Shown piece after piece: positions 1 to 9,030 of a DNA stretch of 64,000 nucleotides. The stretch covers positions 55,177 through 119,176 of the forward strand of contig NZ_VDGH01000014.1 in the NCBI RefSeq assembly GCF_006861795.1, read 5' to 3'. Below the pieces are notes generated by a model. That model saw nothing but the letters and a program-made list of their open reading frames with translations. It ran no database searches and was not told where the DNA came from. Made by a program: the position numbers and the translations under genes. Source of the stretch: Psychrobacillus lasiicapitis. GTDB taxonomy: Bacteria > Bacillota > Bacilli > Bacillales_A > Planococcaceae. The first letter of the stretch is position 1, and every line of letters starts with the position of its first letter.

Positions 1-248
1 AAGTTCATGCCGACAGGTCCGAATGTTTCTTTTAAAACAGAAGCAATCTTTGGAACTACTTTAAATAGATTACTTGCTTCGTCTTCAGATAAATCATAAA
101 CAAATTCTTTATGACTTTTTGGAATAACGAGCGTATGTCCTTTTGTTAGTGGCTGAATATCCATAAAGGCATATACATGCTCATCCTCATAAATTTTCGC
201 ACTTGGAATAGAACCGTCGATTATTTTGCAAAAAATACATTCACTCAT
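1..248 (-). CDS. hit: HIT family nucleotide-binding protein (3' part outside window)
   Basis: The first 82 residues of a histidine-triad protein are present; the rest, including the HxHxH catalytic motif, lies beyond the window. Visible are the N-terminal CIFC pair (Cys4 and Cys7, the zinc-binding start of many Gram-positive HIT proteins), the strand around EDEHVYAFMD and the PLTKGHTLVIPKSHK segment typical of the fold. HIT proteins hydrolyse or transfer nucleoside phosphoramidate and dinucleotide substrates in the cytoplasm. AGGAGG lies about 7 nt before the ATG. It is divergent from ecsA, as hit is from ecsAB in Bacillus subtilis, which supports the identity. Confidence 0.9.
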   Translation of the reverse strand, partial: MSECIFCKIIDGSIPSAKIYEDEHVYAFMDIQPLTKGHTLVIPKSHKEFVYDLSEDEASNLFKVVPKIASVLKETFGPVGMN

Positions 249-360
249 GGAAAAACCTCCTATTCATTGTTACCAATAGTTTAGCATATAATAGGACAAC
301 TTAAAGAAGATTTTTCGTACAGGTTTTGATAAACTATTTAGAAGAGATGAGGTGCAAGAA

Positions 361-1110
361 ATGACAGTATTAGAACTAACTAACGTAACAGGTGGCTATA
401 CAAGGAAGCCGGTGCTACATGATCTAACTTTTTCTATTGGAAAAGGAGAGCTAGTTGGGTTAATAGGATTAAATGGGGCAGGGAAGAGTACTACGATTAA
501 ACACATTATAGGAACAATGAACGCTGCAAAGGGAGAAATTCTGCTAAATGGAAAATCGTTAAAAGAGGATCCCGCAACGTATCGTACTTCTTTTTCGTAT
601 ATACCGGAAACGCCAGTATTGTACGATGAGTTAACGTTAAAAGAACATTTAGAGCTAACTGCGATGGCTTATAACCTAGAACAAACTGTGTTCGAAGCAA
701 GAAAAGAATCTCTATTAAAAGAGTTTCGAATGGAAAAACGGTTGAATTGGTTTCCAGCACACTTTTCAAAGGGAATGCGTCAAAAAGTAATGATCATGTG
801 TGCTTTTTTAGTGAATCCCGATTTATATATTATTGATGAACCTTTTGTAGGTCTAGATCCGTTAGGTATTCAATCGCTACTTGATCAAATGAAGGCACGA
901 AAAGACGAAGGTGCCTCCATTCTTATGTCGACACATATTTTATCGACAGCAGAGAAATATTGCGATCGCATTCTACTTTTGCATAATGGGAAAATACGTG
1001 CACAAGGAACAATGGATGATTTACGAGTTGCTTTTAACAAGCCATATGCAACATTAGACGATTTATATATCGAAATGACGAAGGAACAACAAGATGAACA
1101 ATTTGCGTGA
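361..1110 (+). CDS. ecsA: ABC transporter ATP-binding protein EcsA
   Basis: ATPase of the EcsAB transporter, which in Bacillus influences protein secretion, intramembrane proteolysis by RasP and competence. Walker A (GLNGAGKST) is at about residues 36-44, the signature is the divergent FSKGMRQ, Walker B is LYIIDEP, and the H-loop is in MSTHIL. The ATG at 361 is preferred over the GTG at 352: GAGGTG lies 6 nt before it, and the protein then begins like known EcsA (MTVLELTNVTGGYTR). The ORF overlaps ecsB by 17 nt, implying translational coupling. No ecsC follows ecsB here. Confidence 0.93.
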   Translation: MTVLELTNVTGGYTRKPVLHDLTFSIGKGELVGLIGLNGAGKSTTIKHIIGTMNAAKGEILLNGKSLKEDPATYRTSFSYIPETPVLYDELTLKEHLELTAMAYNLEQTVFEARKESLLKEFRMEKRLNWFPAHFSKGMRQKVMIMCAFLVNPDLYIIDEPFVGLDPLGIQSLLDQMKARKDEGASILMSTHILSTAEKYCDRILLLHNGKIRAQGTMDDLRVAFNKPYATLDDLYIEMTKEQQDEQFA

Positions 1111-2290
1111 AATATGGGGTAAACGTTTTGTCTATTATATAAATGAATTACAAAAATACTTAAAGTATATTTTCACTGGCCATATAGCGATTGTAATTGT
1201 TTTCGTCCTAGGTGCAGGGGGATATACATACAGTGAGTGGCTTAATACAGCTCCGAAAGATTTTCCTGCTTTTTTAGTTGTAGCTTTCATTTTAAGTATT
1301 TTGTTGGCGATGAGCACACCGGCTACGCTCATGAAGCACGCAGATAGTGTATATTTTTTACCTTTAGAAACAAAACTGAAGGAATATTTAAAGCTTGCAC
1401 TGAGATGGACTTACTTTTCATCTATTTTTCTATCGCTTGCAATTTTTGTTGTTACTATACCCTTACTGACGAAAGTTGCCGGTGCTACAAAAGAAGAGAT
1501 TTTATCTTTTTTCGTTTTTATCCTTGTGATGAAGTATTGGAGTATTCACACGGAATTTAATTATCGTTTTGCTTCGAATGGGAAATCGGTGTGGATGGAC
1601 CGTTTTATACGTTTTCTTTTGTTATTTGCAGCTCTCTATTTCTTAATGAGTGGAAACTATCTATTTTTAATTGCGATTGTTGTTATTCAATTAATATATA
1701 CAATCGTATGGCAAAGGAAAAAGAGCGAGGTTCCGTTTCCATTTGATCATTTTATCGAAGTAGAACAGTCTCGCATGATGCGTTTTTATCGATTTGCGAA
1801 TTATTTCACCGATGTTCCGCATATAAGAGGAATGACGAAAAGAAGAAAATGGCTAGATGTTATTTATAACATTGCTCCATATGTGCAAAAAAATAGTCAG
1901 CTATATCTAGTGATGCGGACCTTTATACGCACGAATGATTATTTCTATTTGTGGGTAAGACTTACAGCTATATCGGTTATTGGTGTGTATTTTATTCCAT
2001 TTCCAATAGTTGCGGTTATCTTCTCCAGTGCGCTTGCATTTGCCACAGTTGTGCAACTGCGACATGCTTTGTTATCTGGACATGAGTTTCGAATGGATCA
2101 GTTATTTCCGGTAGATCCGAATGCTAGGAAATGGGCAGTCAATAAGTTAATGCGCGTGATTCAATTCGTACAAGCAGTTTTGGTACTTATCGTAGTGTTA
2201 GTGCAAGGTGAGTTTACGCTACAATTGTTCTTCATACCACTTGCTGTCTACATTGTTTCAGAGCTGACCATTCGAATGAGTAAGAAATAA
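1094..2290 (+). CDS. ecsB: ABC transporter permease EcsB
   Basis: Membrane subunit of the Ecs transporter, 398 aa, close to the usual family length of about 400. Hydrophobic segments cluster at roughly residues 30-47, 58-75, 105-130, 140-160, 170-205, 290-330 and 350-390, separated by a basic cytoplasmic loop around 205-265. It overlaps the 3' end of ecsA, so the two are co-translated. A strong hairpin follows the stop directly. The substrate of Ecs is not known; the assignment rests on family resemblance and the ecsA pairing. Confidence 0.9.
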   Translation: MNNLREIWGKRFVYYINELQKYLKYIFTGHIAIVIVFVLGAGGYTYSEWLNTAPKDFPAFLVVAFILSILLAMSTPATLMKHADSVYFLPLETKLKEYLKLALRWTYFSSIFLSLAIFVVTIPLLTKVAGATKEEILSFFVFILVMKYWSIHTEFNYRFASNGKSVWMDRFIRFLLLFAALYFLMSGNYLFLIAIVVIQLIYTIVWQRKKSEVPFPFDHFIEVEQSRMMRFYRFANYFTDVPHIRGMTKRRKWLDVIYNIAPYVQKNSQLYLVMRTFIRTNDYFYLWVRLTAISVIGVYFIPFPIVAVIFSSALAFATVVQLRHALLSGHEFRMDQLFPVDPNARKWAVNKLMRVIQFVQAVLVLIVVLVQGEFTLQLFFIPLAVYIVSELTIRMSKK

Positions 2291-2319
2291 AAAAGGCTGT
2301 CGATCGACAGCCTTTTTTT
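2290..2319. terminator. Bidirectional terminator between ecsB and the M20 gene
   Basis: Stem GGCTGTC, loop GATC, stem GACAGCC at 2295-2312, flanked by an A run on the left and a T run on the right, so it can end both convergent transcripts. The last codon of the minus-strand gene (TAA, 2318-2320) sits inside the T run. Confidence 0.9.
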
Positions 2320-3487
2320 ATTTCGTTTGATATTGAATAGCAGCTGTTCCTAATGTTTTGGCTGCAATAAGCATAGCACGTTCATCAAAGTCAAACTTAG
2401 GACTATGATGTGGGTAAGCTTCGCCTTCTGGCATTGCGCCAGTAAAGAAAAATGTTCCAGGAATCTCTTCCATATAATAACCAAAATCTTCTCCAATCAT
2501 CAGAAGCTCTGACTCTTTTACTAGTTCCACACCCGGTACCTCTTTTGCAACTTCTGCTAGAAACTCAGTTTCAGCTTTGTGATTAATAACTGGTGGATAT
2601 CCACGAGTATATTTCAACGTATATGTACAATCAGCGGCAAGACAAGTACCTTCGAGTACACGTTCTAATTCACGCTCCATTAAATCCCTTACTCCAGCAT
2701 CAAAAGTACGTACTGTCCCAGCCAGTTTTACATTGTCCGCAATAATATTAAAAGCATTTTCAGCAACAAAAGAACCGACAGAAAGAACAGCAGATTGTGT
2801 AGGATCCACTCTTCTAGCTACTAATTGCTGCAAGTTTACGACAAGTTGGGAGGCAACAACAATTGCATCTTTTGACTGATGAGGATTCGCTCCATGTCCA
2901 CCTTGCCCTTGAATCGTAATTTCAAAACGGTCCGCTGCCGCCATAATTGGACCAGTTTTATATTCGATAGATCCAAGTGGGAATAAAGACCATAGGTGCG
3001 TACCGAAAATAGCGTCGACACCCTCTAGACATCCCGCTTCAATCATAGGTTTTGCTCCGCCTGGTGCATATTCTTCTGCATGCTGATGAATAAATACATA
3101 CTCTCCAGCTAACTCGTCTTTTAATTCATTGATTGTACGTGCAAGAATGAGCAGCGTTGCGGTATGGCCATCATGCCCACATGCATGCATAACACCGTCT
3201 ACGGTAGATTTGTATGGGACATCTTTTTCATCTTGAATAGGTAGAGCATCGAAATCAGCGCGTAGTGCAACTGTCTTACCAGGTAAAGCGCCTTTTACTC
3301 TTGCGACAACGCCATTTCCTCCTACATTTGCTTCAAACGGTATACCTAAATTCGTATAAAAATCTTGAATATATTGAGCCGTTTTTGTTTCCTGAAACGA
3401 TACTTCGGGATGCATATGTAAATAACGACGGATTTCGACCATCTCTTCAAATGCACTATCTAATTTTTCTGTTAATTCTTTTGTCAT
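2318..3487 (-). CDS. M20 family metal-dependent amidohydrolase (YhaA-like)
   Basis: Cytoplasmic M20D peptidase/aminoacylase of 389 aa; family members hydrolyse N-acyl amino acids or N-acetyl-diaminopimelate. The metal-binding segment HACGHDGH lies at residues 101-108, the HQHAEEY segment with the catalytic and ligand acidic residues at 134-140, and the GQGGHGANPH dimerisation-domain motif further on. GGAGG lies about 10 nt before the ATG. In Bacillus subtilis yhaA also lies next to ecsABC, so this is probably its ortholog. The physiological substrate cannot be deduced. Confidence 0.85.
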   Translation of the reverse strand: MTKELTEKLDSAFEEMVEIRRYLHMHPEVSFQETKTAQYIQDFYTNLGIPFEANVGGNGVVARVKGALPGKTVALRADFDALPIQDEKDVPYKSTVDGVMHACGHDGHTATLLILARTINELKDELAGEYVFIHQHAEEYAPGGAKPMIEAGCLEGVDAIFGTHLWSLFPLGSIEYKTGPIMAAADRFEITIQGQGGHGANPHQSKDAIVVASQLVVNLQQLVARRVDPTQSAVLSVGSFVAENAFNIIADNVKLAGTVRTFDAGVRDLMERELERVLEGTCLAADCTYTLKYTRGYPPVINHKAETEFLAEVAKEVPGVELVKESELLMIGEDFGYYMEEIPGTFFFTGAMPEGEAYPHHSPKFDFDERAMLIAAKTLGTAAIQYQTK

Positions 3488-3656
3488 TAATCTAAGCCTC
3501 CATTTATCTTTTTCTTATTATAACAAAAAAGAAGACTATTAGTTGGGTAGATTGATATTTTCCATTTTATTAGTAAATGTAAGACTTTGTGTGATGAATG
3601 CTGGAATTCGCTTTGCAAAATTAGGGACTTTCATTAATTTAAGTGAAGACATTTTT

Positions 3657-4125
3657 TAGGGAAACTACTAAGTAGTGAGCTTGAAGAAAGTGACCGCTGG
3701 AATTAGCACGGCAGCGCTTCGCTTTCCACGGGCTCGTCCGCCTCGCGACGGCGCACTAAATCCCTCCAATTATGTAGTTGCAGAATAAGTATCTCCAGAG
3801 AATGGATAAGGGCGACCAAACAATTGTCGAAAGCAACCAATTTTCATAAAACAAGTTTACTTGGAGTGAGACGCCAATATTAAGGGAGCATTATTTAGGA
3901 TTACTTTACTAAAGCTTAATGATAAATAGTGACGCTAATTAATTTGCATTATTTCTTATGGATTGTAGCGGAAGGGTGTCGACTCCAGCCGGAATAGCTT
4001 GAGCTAAGACCCTGGACTGAGCGTAGCGAAGGAAGCGGCAGAAGCCAAGCCGGCGGAAAGCGTAAGCCCTGCAGTGGAAATCTCAGCGGACACTTTATTC
4101 AACTCACTACCGCACAGTTTCCCTA
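3657..4125. repeat. MITE-like paired inverted repeat, locus 1
   Basis: The gap from 3488 to 4326 holds no convincing gene but contains this structured element. It starts with TAGGGAAACTAC and ends with the inverted form AGTTTCCCTA, and the similarity extends inward for about 45-50 nt from each end. Inside each end is a GC-rich module (about 3690-3770 and 3966-4090) full of palindromic patches. The modules face each other around an AT-rich core of about 190 nt. Related loci lie at 13880-14494 and 22155-22756. The left module here is shorter and more decayed than the right. Outside the element, 3488-3656 and 4126-4217 show nothing recognisable. Confidence 0.8.
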
Positions 4126-4217
4126 TAATATGCAATAGCAGAGCATGTGATTTTAAACTAAACGGGAGTTTACATGAAGATTTTATAGTTCTAATGAGGT
4201 ACTTCTATCTTGTTAAT

Positions 4218-4268
4218 AGAAAAAAGTAAACCGTCCCTAAACCGTAGCGAGCAGGGATGGTTTACTTA
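4218..4268 (-). terminator. Terminator of the heme monooxygenase gene
   Basis: Fourteen-pair stem (4225-4238 with 4253-4266, one wobble) with a 14-nt loop. On the minus strand it is followed by a run of seven T. It ends the leftward transcript from 4815. Confidence 0.88.
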
Positions 4269-4326
4269 TCATTTGCAGATCAACTTTAAAGCAAAGTTAT
4301 TTTATTTATTGTGTACTAACATTAAT

Positions 4327-4815
4327 TTAGTCTTCTTCATTTGTTGATGAATAAGTAGATACATAAGGGGCACTTGTGAAGAATTGCTGTTTATCGGCAA
4401 TGTCGTCAAAATTCATTTGGTGAGACTTTGCCCAAACCTCATAGCTGTTTGGACCTGACCATTCTGTTAAAATAATGTAAGTGTCTGATTTAATTGGTTT
4501 TAATACACGTAATGCTATAAAACCTGGCTCACGTTCAAGAGTTGGCGATAAGTTTGTATATTTATATTCAAAAATGGGTTTGCCTTCGTCTGAAAGGGGA
4601 ATGTTTTGTATAGCGAAATAGCCCTTTTTGGAGAGTTGTCCAGAAGCTTCAATAATTTCATATTTTCTAGGAGCTTGAAAAACAGATTTTTTGTCAGTTT
4701 CATGGATGAGTACAGAATTACCTATTCCATGTAATGCATATAATTGCTCATTGGGATGTTTCTTTTTTATAGATTCCATAAATTCGGGTGTTCCAGAAGT
4801 AATATATAAATACAT
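4327..4815 (-). CDS. hmoB: Heme-degrading monooxygenase HmoB-like (ABM domain)
   Basis: 162-aa protein with a C-terminal antibiotic-biosynthesis-monooxygenase-like domain (about residues 65-155). Its landmarks are the FIALRVLKP strand, the YIILTEWSG strand and the W-A-K-S-H segment resembling the IsdG/HmoB heme pocket. HmoB (YhgC) opens the heme ring to release iron in the cytoplasm. AGGAGGT lies 7 nt before the ATG. It is divergent from hemEH; in Bacillus subtilis yhgC also lies beside the hem operon, so heme synthesis and breakdown are linked here. Assignment is from sequence likeness plus synteny. Confidence 0.8.
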   Translation of the reverse strand: MYLYITSGTPEFMESIKKKHPNEQLYALHGIGNSVLIHETDKKSVFQAPRKYEIIEASGQLSKKGYFAIQNIPLSDEGKPIFEYKYTNLSPTLEREPGFIALRVLKPIKSDTYIILTEWSGPNSYEVWAKSHQMNFDDIADKQQFFTSAPYVSTYSSTNEED

Positions 4816-4914
4816 GTAAGTACCTCCTAAATTTGTTTATTTCTATTACTTTTCCCCTAATTGCAAATTTAAAAACCTTTGAATCCAATTTAAAAGAGGA
4901 ATCAGGACAAATTT

Positions 4915-4943
4915 ATGACAATTACACTATATACCTATACAAT
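4915..4943 (+). promoter_or_regulatory. Putative sigma-A promoter of hemEH
   Basis: ATGACA (4915-4920), 17-nt spacer, TACAAT (4938-4943), located 75 nt before the hemE start in the divergent hmoB-hemE gap. Predicted from pattern only. Confidence 0.5.
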
Positions 4944-5017
4944 AGGAAATAGAACGACTATAGTGAAGACGTATATTGGAAAAATGATCGTGAGTAGAAG
5001 AAAGGCAGGAATTTTGA

Positions 5018-6070
5018 ATGACTACTTTTAATGATACACTTCTTCGTGCAGCCCGCGGAGAAGAGGTTGAGCACACTCCAGTTTGGTATATGAGGCAAGC
5101 AGGAAGATCCCAACCTGAGTATAGAAAAATAAAAGAAAAGTATTCTTTAGAACAAATTACGCATGAACCAGAATTATGTGCTTACGTTACACGTTTGCCA
5201 GTAGAAAATTACAATGTGGATGCAGCAATACTGTATAAAGATATTGTAACCCCACTACCTGGGATCGGTGTAGATGTGAAGATAAAAGCTGGTGTAGGTC
5301 CAGTAATTTCAAATCCGATTAGCTCGGTGCAAGATGTAAATAATCTTGGAGATTTATCTCCAGAAGATGATGTGCCTTTTGTATTAGAAACGATAAAATT
5401 GTTAACAACTGAACAGTTGAATGTTCCATTAATCGGTTTTGCTGGAGCACCATTCACACTTGCTAGTTATATGATTGAAGGTGGACCATCTAAAAGTTAC
5501 AACAAAACAAAAGCATTCATGATTTCTGAATCAGAAGCTTGGTTTGCATTAATGGACAAACTTGCAGATATGATTATCGTTTATATTAAAGCACAGGTAA
5601 AAGCCGGAGCGAAAGCGATTCAGATTTTCGACTCATGGGTAGGAGCTTTGAATGTAGCAGATTATCGTATTTTCATTAAACCTGTAATGACAAGAATTTT
5701 TACAGAACTTCGTGAGCTAGGTGTTCCATTAATAACCTTTGGTGTTGGTGCAAGTCATTTAGCAAATGAATGGCATGACCTTCCGGTAGACGTAGTTGGA
5801 CTAGATTGGCGTTTATCGATTGAAGAAGCGCGTGCAAAAGGATTGACGAAACCGCTTCAAGGAAACTTGGATCCATCTTACCTAATCGGAGACTGGGCGG
5901 AAATTGAAAAACGTGCGAAGCTTATTATTGAGCAAGGGGTAGCACAACCAGGTCATATATTTAATATTGGTCACGGCGTATTCCCTGAAGTGAATCCTGA
6001 TACATTAAAACGTTTAACAACATTTGTACATGAATATAGCCGCGAACTCATCGCAGCAAAGTCTAACTAA
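5018..6070 (+). CDS. hemE: Uroporphyrinogen decarboxylase
   Basis: Cytoplasmic enzyme that decarboxylates the four acetate side chains of uroporphyrinogen III to give coproporphyrinogen III in heme synthesis. The N-terminal signature [10 protein letters not shown] is at residues 21-30, the catalytic Asp in LYKDI is residue 75, and the second family signature [12 protein letters not shown] follows. Length (350 aa) matches the family. It is followed after a short gap by hemH and shares its transcript. A third gene, hemY, normally completes this operon in Bacillus but is not present here. Confidence 0.97.
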   Translation: MTTFNDTLLRAARGEEVEHTPVWYMRQAGRSQPEYRKIKEKYSLEQITHEPELCAYVTRLPVENYNVDAAILYKDIVTPLPGIGVDVKIKAGVGPVISNPISSVQDVNNLGDLSPEDDVPFVLETIKLLTTEQLNVPLIGFAGAPFTLASYMIEGGPSKSYNKTKAFMISESEAWFALMDKLADMIIVYIKAQVKAGAKAIQIFDSWVGALNVADYRIFIKPVMTRIFTELRELGVPLITFGVGASHLANEWHDLPVDVVGLDWRLSIEEARAKGLTKPLQGNLDPSYLIGDWAEIEKRAKLIIEQGVAQPGHIFNIGHGVFPEVNPDTLKRLTTFVHEYSRELIAAKSN

Positions 6071-6090
6071 ACTTTTTGAGGTGACAATTG

Positions 6091-7020
6091 ATGAAAAAGA
6101 CAATGGGTTTATTAGTAATGGCATATGGCACTCCTTACGAAGAAGCAGATATTGAACGTTACTATACGCATATTCGCCATGGCAGGAAACCAAGCGAGGA
6201 ACAATTAGCAGACCTAACGGGTCGTTACAAGGCAATTGGAGGAATTTCTCCACTGGCGAAAATAACGCAAAATCAAGCAGAAGGTCTTTGCAAACGCTTA
6301 AATGGAGTGCAAGATGAAATCGAATTCAAGCTATATATTGGATTAAAGCATATTGAGCCTTATTTAGAAGATGCGGTTGCACAAATGCATAAAGATGGAA
6401 TTACAGAAGCGGTATCTATCGTGTTGGCGCCACATTTCTCTACATTCTCGATCAAATCATATAATGGTCGCATCAAGGAAGAAGCGGAGAAATTAGGCAA
6501 TTTAACGATTACATCCGTGGAAAGTTGGTATGATGAGCCAAAATTCATCCAATATTGGAATGAAAAAGTAAGCGAAGCATTTGCAGCAATGTCGGAAGAA
6601 CAAAGAGAAAAAGCTTGTTTAATCGTTTCTGCTCACTCCCTACCTGAAAAAATTCTTGCTATGGGAGATCCATATGCAGATCAATTAAACGAGACAGCAG
6701 ATTTAATCGCAAAAGCGGCAGGCGTGAAAAACTATGCGGTTGGTTGGCAAAGTGCTGGACAAACTCCAGAGCCATGGATCGGGCCAGATGTACAAGATTT
6801 AACCCGCGAATTACACGAAGAAAAGGGCTATACAACTTTTGTGTATACACCAGTTGGTTTCGTAGCAGAGCATTTAGAAGTACTATACGATAACGATTAT
6901 GAGTGTAAAGTTGTTTGTGAGGAAATTGGAGCTACTTATGTACGCCCAGCGATGCCAAATGATCAACCACTATTCATCGATGCAATGGCGGATGTTGTGT
7001 TAAAACAGCTTCGTGCGTAA
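6091..7020 (+). CDS. hemH: Coproporphyrin III ferrochelatase (HemH/CpfC)
   Basis: Inserts iron into coproporphyrin III in the Gram-positive heme branch. At 309 aa it is one residue shorter than the soluble Bacillus enzyme. The metal-site His in AHSLPEK is residue 182, the acidic partner in AEHLEVLYD is about residue 263, and the N-terminal MAYGTP carries the conserved Tyr12. The ATG at 6091 is chosen over an in-frame TTG at 6088 because GAGGTG lies 7 nt before it. The gene is 20 nt downstream of hemE. A hairpin terminator follows at 7036. Confidence 0.95.
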   Translation: MKKTMGLLVMAYGTPYEEADIERYYTHIRHGRKPSEEQLADLTGRYKAIGGISPLAKITQNQAEGLCKRLNGVQDEIEFKLYIGLKHIEPYLEDAVAQMHKDGITEAVSIVLAPHFSTFSIKSYNGRIKEEAEKLGNLTITSVESWYDEPKFIQYWNEKVSEAFAAMSEEQREKACLIVSAHSLPEKILAMGDPYADQLNETADLIAKAAGVKNYAVGWQSAGQTPEPWIGPDVQDLTRELHEEKGYTTFVYTPVGFVAEHLEVLYDNDYECKVVCEEIGATYVRPAMPNDQPLFIDAMADVVLKQLRA

Positions 7021-7035
7021 TTAATAGAAAAATGA

Positions 7036-7078
7036 CATCCCCGAAAACTATTCTAAGGTGGTTTTTGGGGATTTTTTC
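7036..7078 (+). terminator. Terminator of hemEH
   Basis: Stem 7037-7048 with 7061-7072 (ATCCCC pairs with GGGGAT), followed by TTTTTT. The 3' arm runs directly into the first 21-nt repeat array. Confidence 0.75.
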
Positions 7079-7181
7079 TTGGAAATTTAGTTTAGTTGGA
7101 ATTTCGGGGAGTTTAGTTGTAAATTTAACATATTTAGTTGTAAAATCTGAGCGTTTAGTTGTAAAAGGATATTTTATCCAG
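7068..7181 (+). repeat. 21-nt pitch array, TTTAGTTGTAA motif, copy 1
   Basis: Four TTTAGTTG cores start at 7091, 7112, 7133 and 7154, exactly 21 nt apart, separated by different 10-12 nt spacers. The block is one half of a direct duplication (offset 163 nt) with 7231-7344. It lies just after the hemH terminator in the 400-nt gap before the next gene. No gene is supported in this gap. Confidence 0.9.
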
Positions 7182-7230
7182 ATTCTAATGGCTTTTTTCA
7201 ATCCACAAACTCTTTCTCCTTTGATTTTGA

Positions 7231-7344
7231 GGGATTTTTTCTTGGAAATTTAGTTTAGTTGGAATTTCGAGGAGTTTAGTTGTAAATTTAACATATTTAG
7301 TTGTAAAATCTGAGCATTTAGTTGTAAAAGGATATTTTACCCAG
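7231..7344 (+). repeat. 21-nt pitch array, TTTAGTTGTAA motif, copy 2
   Basis: Near-identical repeat of 7068-7181, with only a few substitutions. Cores at 7254, 7275, 7296 and 7317 are again exactly 21 nt apart. The duplication begins inside the T-rich tail of the hemH terminator and ends after the sequence ATATTTTA. Confidence 0.9.
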
Positions 7345-7420
7345 AAACGGCTCATATCTTTAGTGGAATTTCAAACTTTCTTCACACGTATTCGGTAAAA
7401 TAGTGTTAGGGGGTGGAGAT

Positions 7421-8359
7421 TTGAAAAAGCTAAGTATATTGTTCGTCTTGTTTTTGCTGGGTGCGTGTGGAAAGCCCTCGTTGCCATCTATTGATCCATC
7501 GGTAAAATTTGTCGCAAGCTTAAATACGATAGAAGGAACGATAGATTTCATCTCCGAGGAGCAGGAAGTTATGGAAAGTTGGCAGCTGGATGCAGCATAT
7601 ACAGGATTTACGTTAGTATCAGATGACCTTTTATTACTATATGGATTTACATTAGAAGAAGCGGTACTTATTCAGTTGTCTACGGGGAAACAATTGGCAA
7701 CGTTGGATGTACGAGAAGGAACGACCTTTGCTTACGCTTATGAAGAAAATATTTACATAGCAAATGGAAAAGAAAATACGGTTTCTCTTTTCGATCAAAA
7801 AGGAGAACTTCTAGCAGAGGCAGCTACTGGGAATTATCCGATGTCGATGATTGCACAGGATGGTGATCTGTATGTAGTAAACTTCAAAGATGAAATCCTT
7901 TCGATCTTTTCATTAAATTTAACGGAAAAAACGAAATGGGATATTCCGAGTTCCTCGCATGGGATTTTAGTAAATGGAAACGAACTATGGCTCGGGGGAC
8001 ATGGAGCTGGTAGTAGTCCTAATCGAGTTATTAAAAGATATAATATTAAAACTGGAGAGTTACTCGGTGAGATAGAAGCACCAATGATGCCGATTGATAT
8101 GACGGAGGCAGGAAATGGACATATTTTTGCGGTGAGTCATGGAAGCAGCACAGTTTATGACATTTCAAAAACGGGAGAGGTACTAGCTTCCATGAAAGCA
8201 GGCGCGAACCCATTTTCCATCGCAACATTTGGAGAAAACATTGTACTGGCAGGTTATGATGATCATCAACTATACTTTATTCATTCGGGAAAAGTAACGA
8301 ATAAGCTTCAAGTAGGTAAAGGTCCATTTCAGTTAGTCGTAAGGGAGGTTAGCAAATGA
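7421..8359 (+). CDS. Beta-propeller-like lipoprotein, first gene of a two-component operon
   Basis: Secreted lipoprotein of 312 aa. A short signal peptide ends in the lipobox LLGAC, giving a lipid-anchored Cys. The rest shows repeating blade-like segments with patterns such as LYVVNFKDEILSIFSL and IFAVSHGSSTVYDI, resembling YVTN/NHL-type propellers. The TTG at 7421 is preferred over a GTG at 7403: a G-rich ribosome binding site is at 7408-7416 and the signal peptide then starts with KK. The stop overlaps the ATG of the response regulator by 4 nt. A sensory or binding role for the adjacent kinase is plausible inference. Confidence 0.75.
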   Translation: MKKLSILFVLFLLGACGKPSLPSIDPSVKFVASLNTIEGTIDFISEEQEVMESWQLDAAYTGFTLVSDDLLLLYGFTLEEAVLIQLSTGKQLATLDVREGTTFAYAYEENIYIANGKENTVSLFDQKGELLAEAATGNYPMSMIAQDGDLYVVNFKDEILSIFSLNLTEKTKWDIPSSSHGILVNGNELWLGGHGAGSSPNRVIKRYNIKTGELLGEIEAPMMPIDMTEAGNGHIFAVSHGSSTVYDISKTGEVLASMKAGANPFSIATFGENIVLAGYDDHQLYFIHSGKVTNKLQVGKGPFQLVVREVSK

Positions 8360-9030
8360 CAACGATATTAGTAGTAGATGATGAACAGGAGATGCGCAAA
8401 CTAATTGAATTGCATTTGCAAAAAAATGGTTTTGATGTGTTGCATGCTGAAAATGGAGAAGAAGCCATCCAAATGGTTCATTCAATTTCGATTGATTTAA
8501 TACTACTTGATGTCATGATGCCTGGGAAAAGCGGTTTTGAAGTGTGCCAGGAATTAAGAGAGTTTTCATCGATACCAATCATTTTTCTCACAGCATTAGA
8601 TGCAAAAACAGACTTAGTAAAAGGACTTAAGCTAGGTGGGGATGATTATGTCATTAAACCGTTTACTGCGATTGAACTAATAGCGAGAATAGAGGCTATT
8701 TTAAGAAGAATGGGGAAAGAATCGAAAGATGTAAAAATCACAAAAGGAATCTTAGTAAATGATCCTGCTGGAAGACAAATATTAAGTGGTGGTAAAAAAA
8801 TCAACCTTACATTGAAGGAATATGAGCTGCTTCATTTATTTATGGACAATGAAGGGGTGGCCTTCGCAAGAGAGCAGCTCCTAGAAAGACTATGGGGGCT
8901 AGATTATGAAGGCGGAACTCGGACAGTAGATACACATATCAAAACGCTTCGATTAAAGCTTGGTACTGCTGCAGGAAGATACATTGAAACAGTTTGGGGA
9001 ATTGGTTATCGTTTTGAGGTAAGAAAATGA
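8356..9030 (+). CDS. OmpR/PhoB-family response regulator
   Basis: Receiver domain (about 1-115) with the acidic pair Asp8/Asp9, phospho-acceptor Asp52 in LLDVMMPG and Lys101 in DDYVIKPF. It is followed by a winged-helix DNA-binding domain ending in TVWGIGYRFE. It overlaps both neighbours by ATGA, so lipoprotein, regulator and kinase are translationally coupled. Target genes cannot be read from the sequence; autoregulation would be usual. Confidence 0.93.
   Translation: MTTILVVDDEQEMRKLIELHLQKNGFDVLHAENGEEAIQMVHSISIDLILLDVMMPGKSGFEVCQELREFSSIPIIFLTALDAKTDLVKGLKLGGDDYVIKPFTAIELIARIEAILRRMGKESKDVKITKGILVNDPAGRQILSGGKKINLTLKEYELLHLFMDNEGVAFAREQLLERLWGLDYEGGTRTVDTHIKTLRLKLGTAAGRYIETVWGIGYRFEVRK

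Noticed and set aside
6974..7253. Open frames on both strands across the first 21-nt array (73-75 codons)
   Set aside because: They overlap the hemH end and terminator, have no ribosome binding sites, and reflect the seven-codon periodicity of the repeat; kept only as a hypothesis under the array findings.
7068..7344. CRISPR array
   Set aside because: Repeat cores are about 11 nt and spacers about 10 nt, far shorter than CRISPR units; no cas genes are present.
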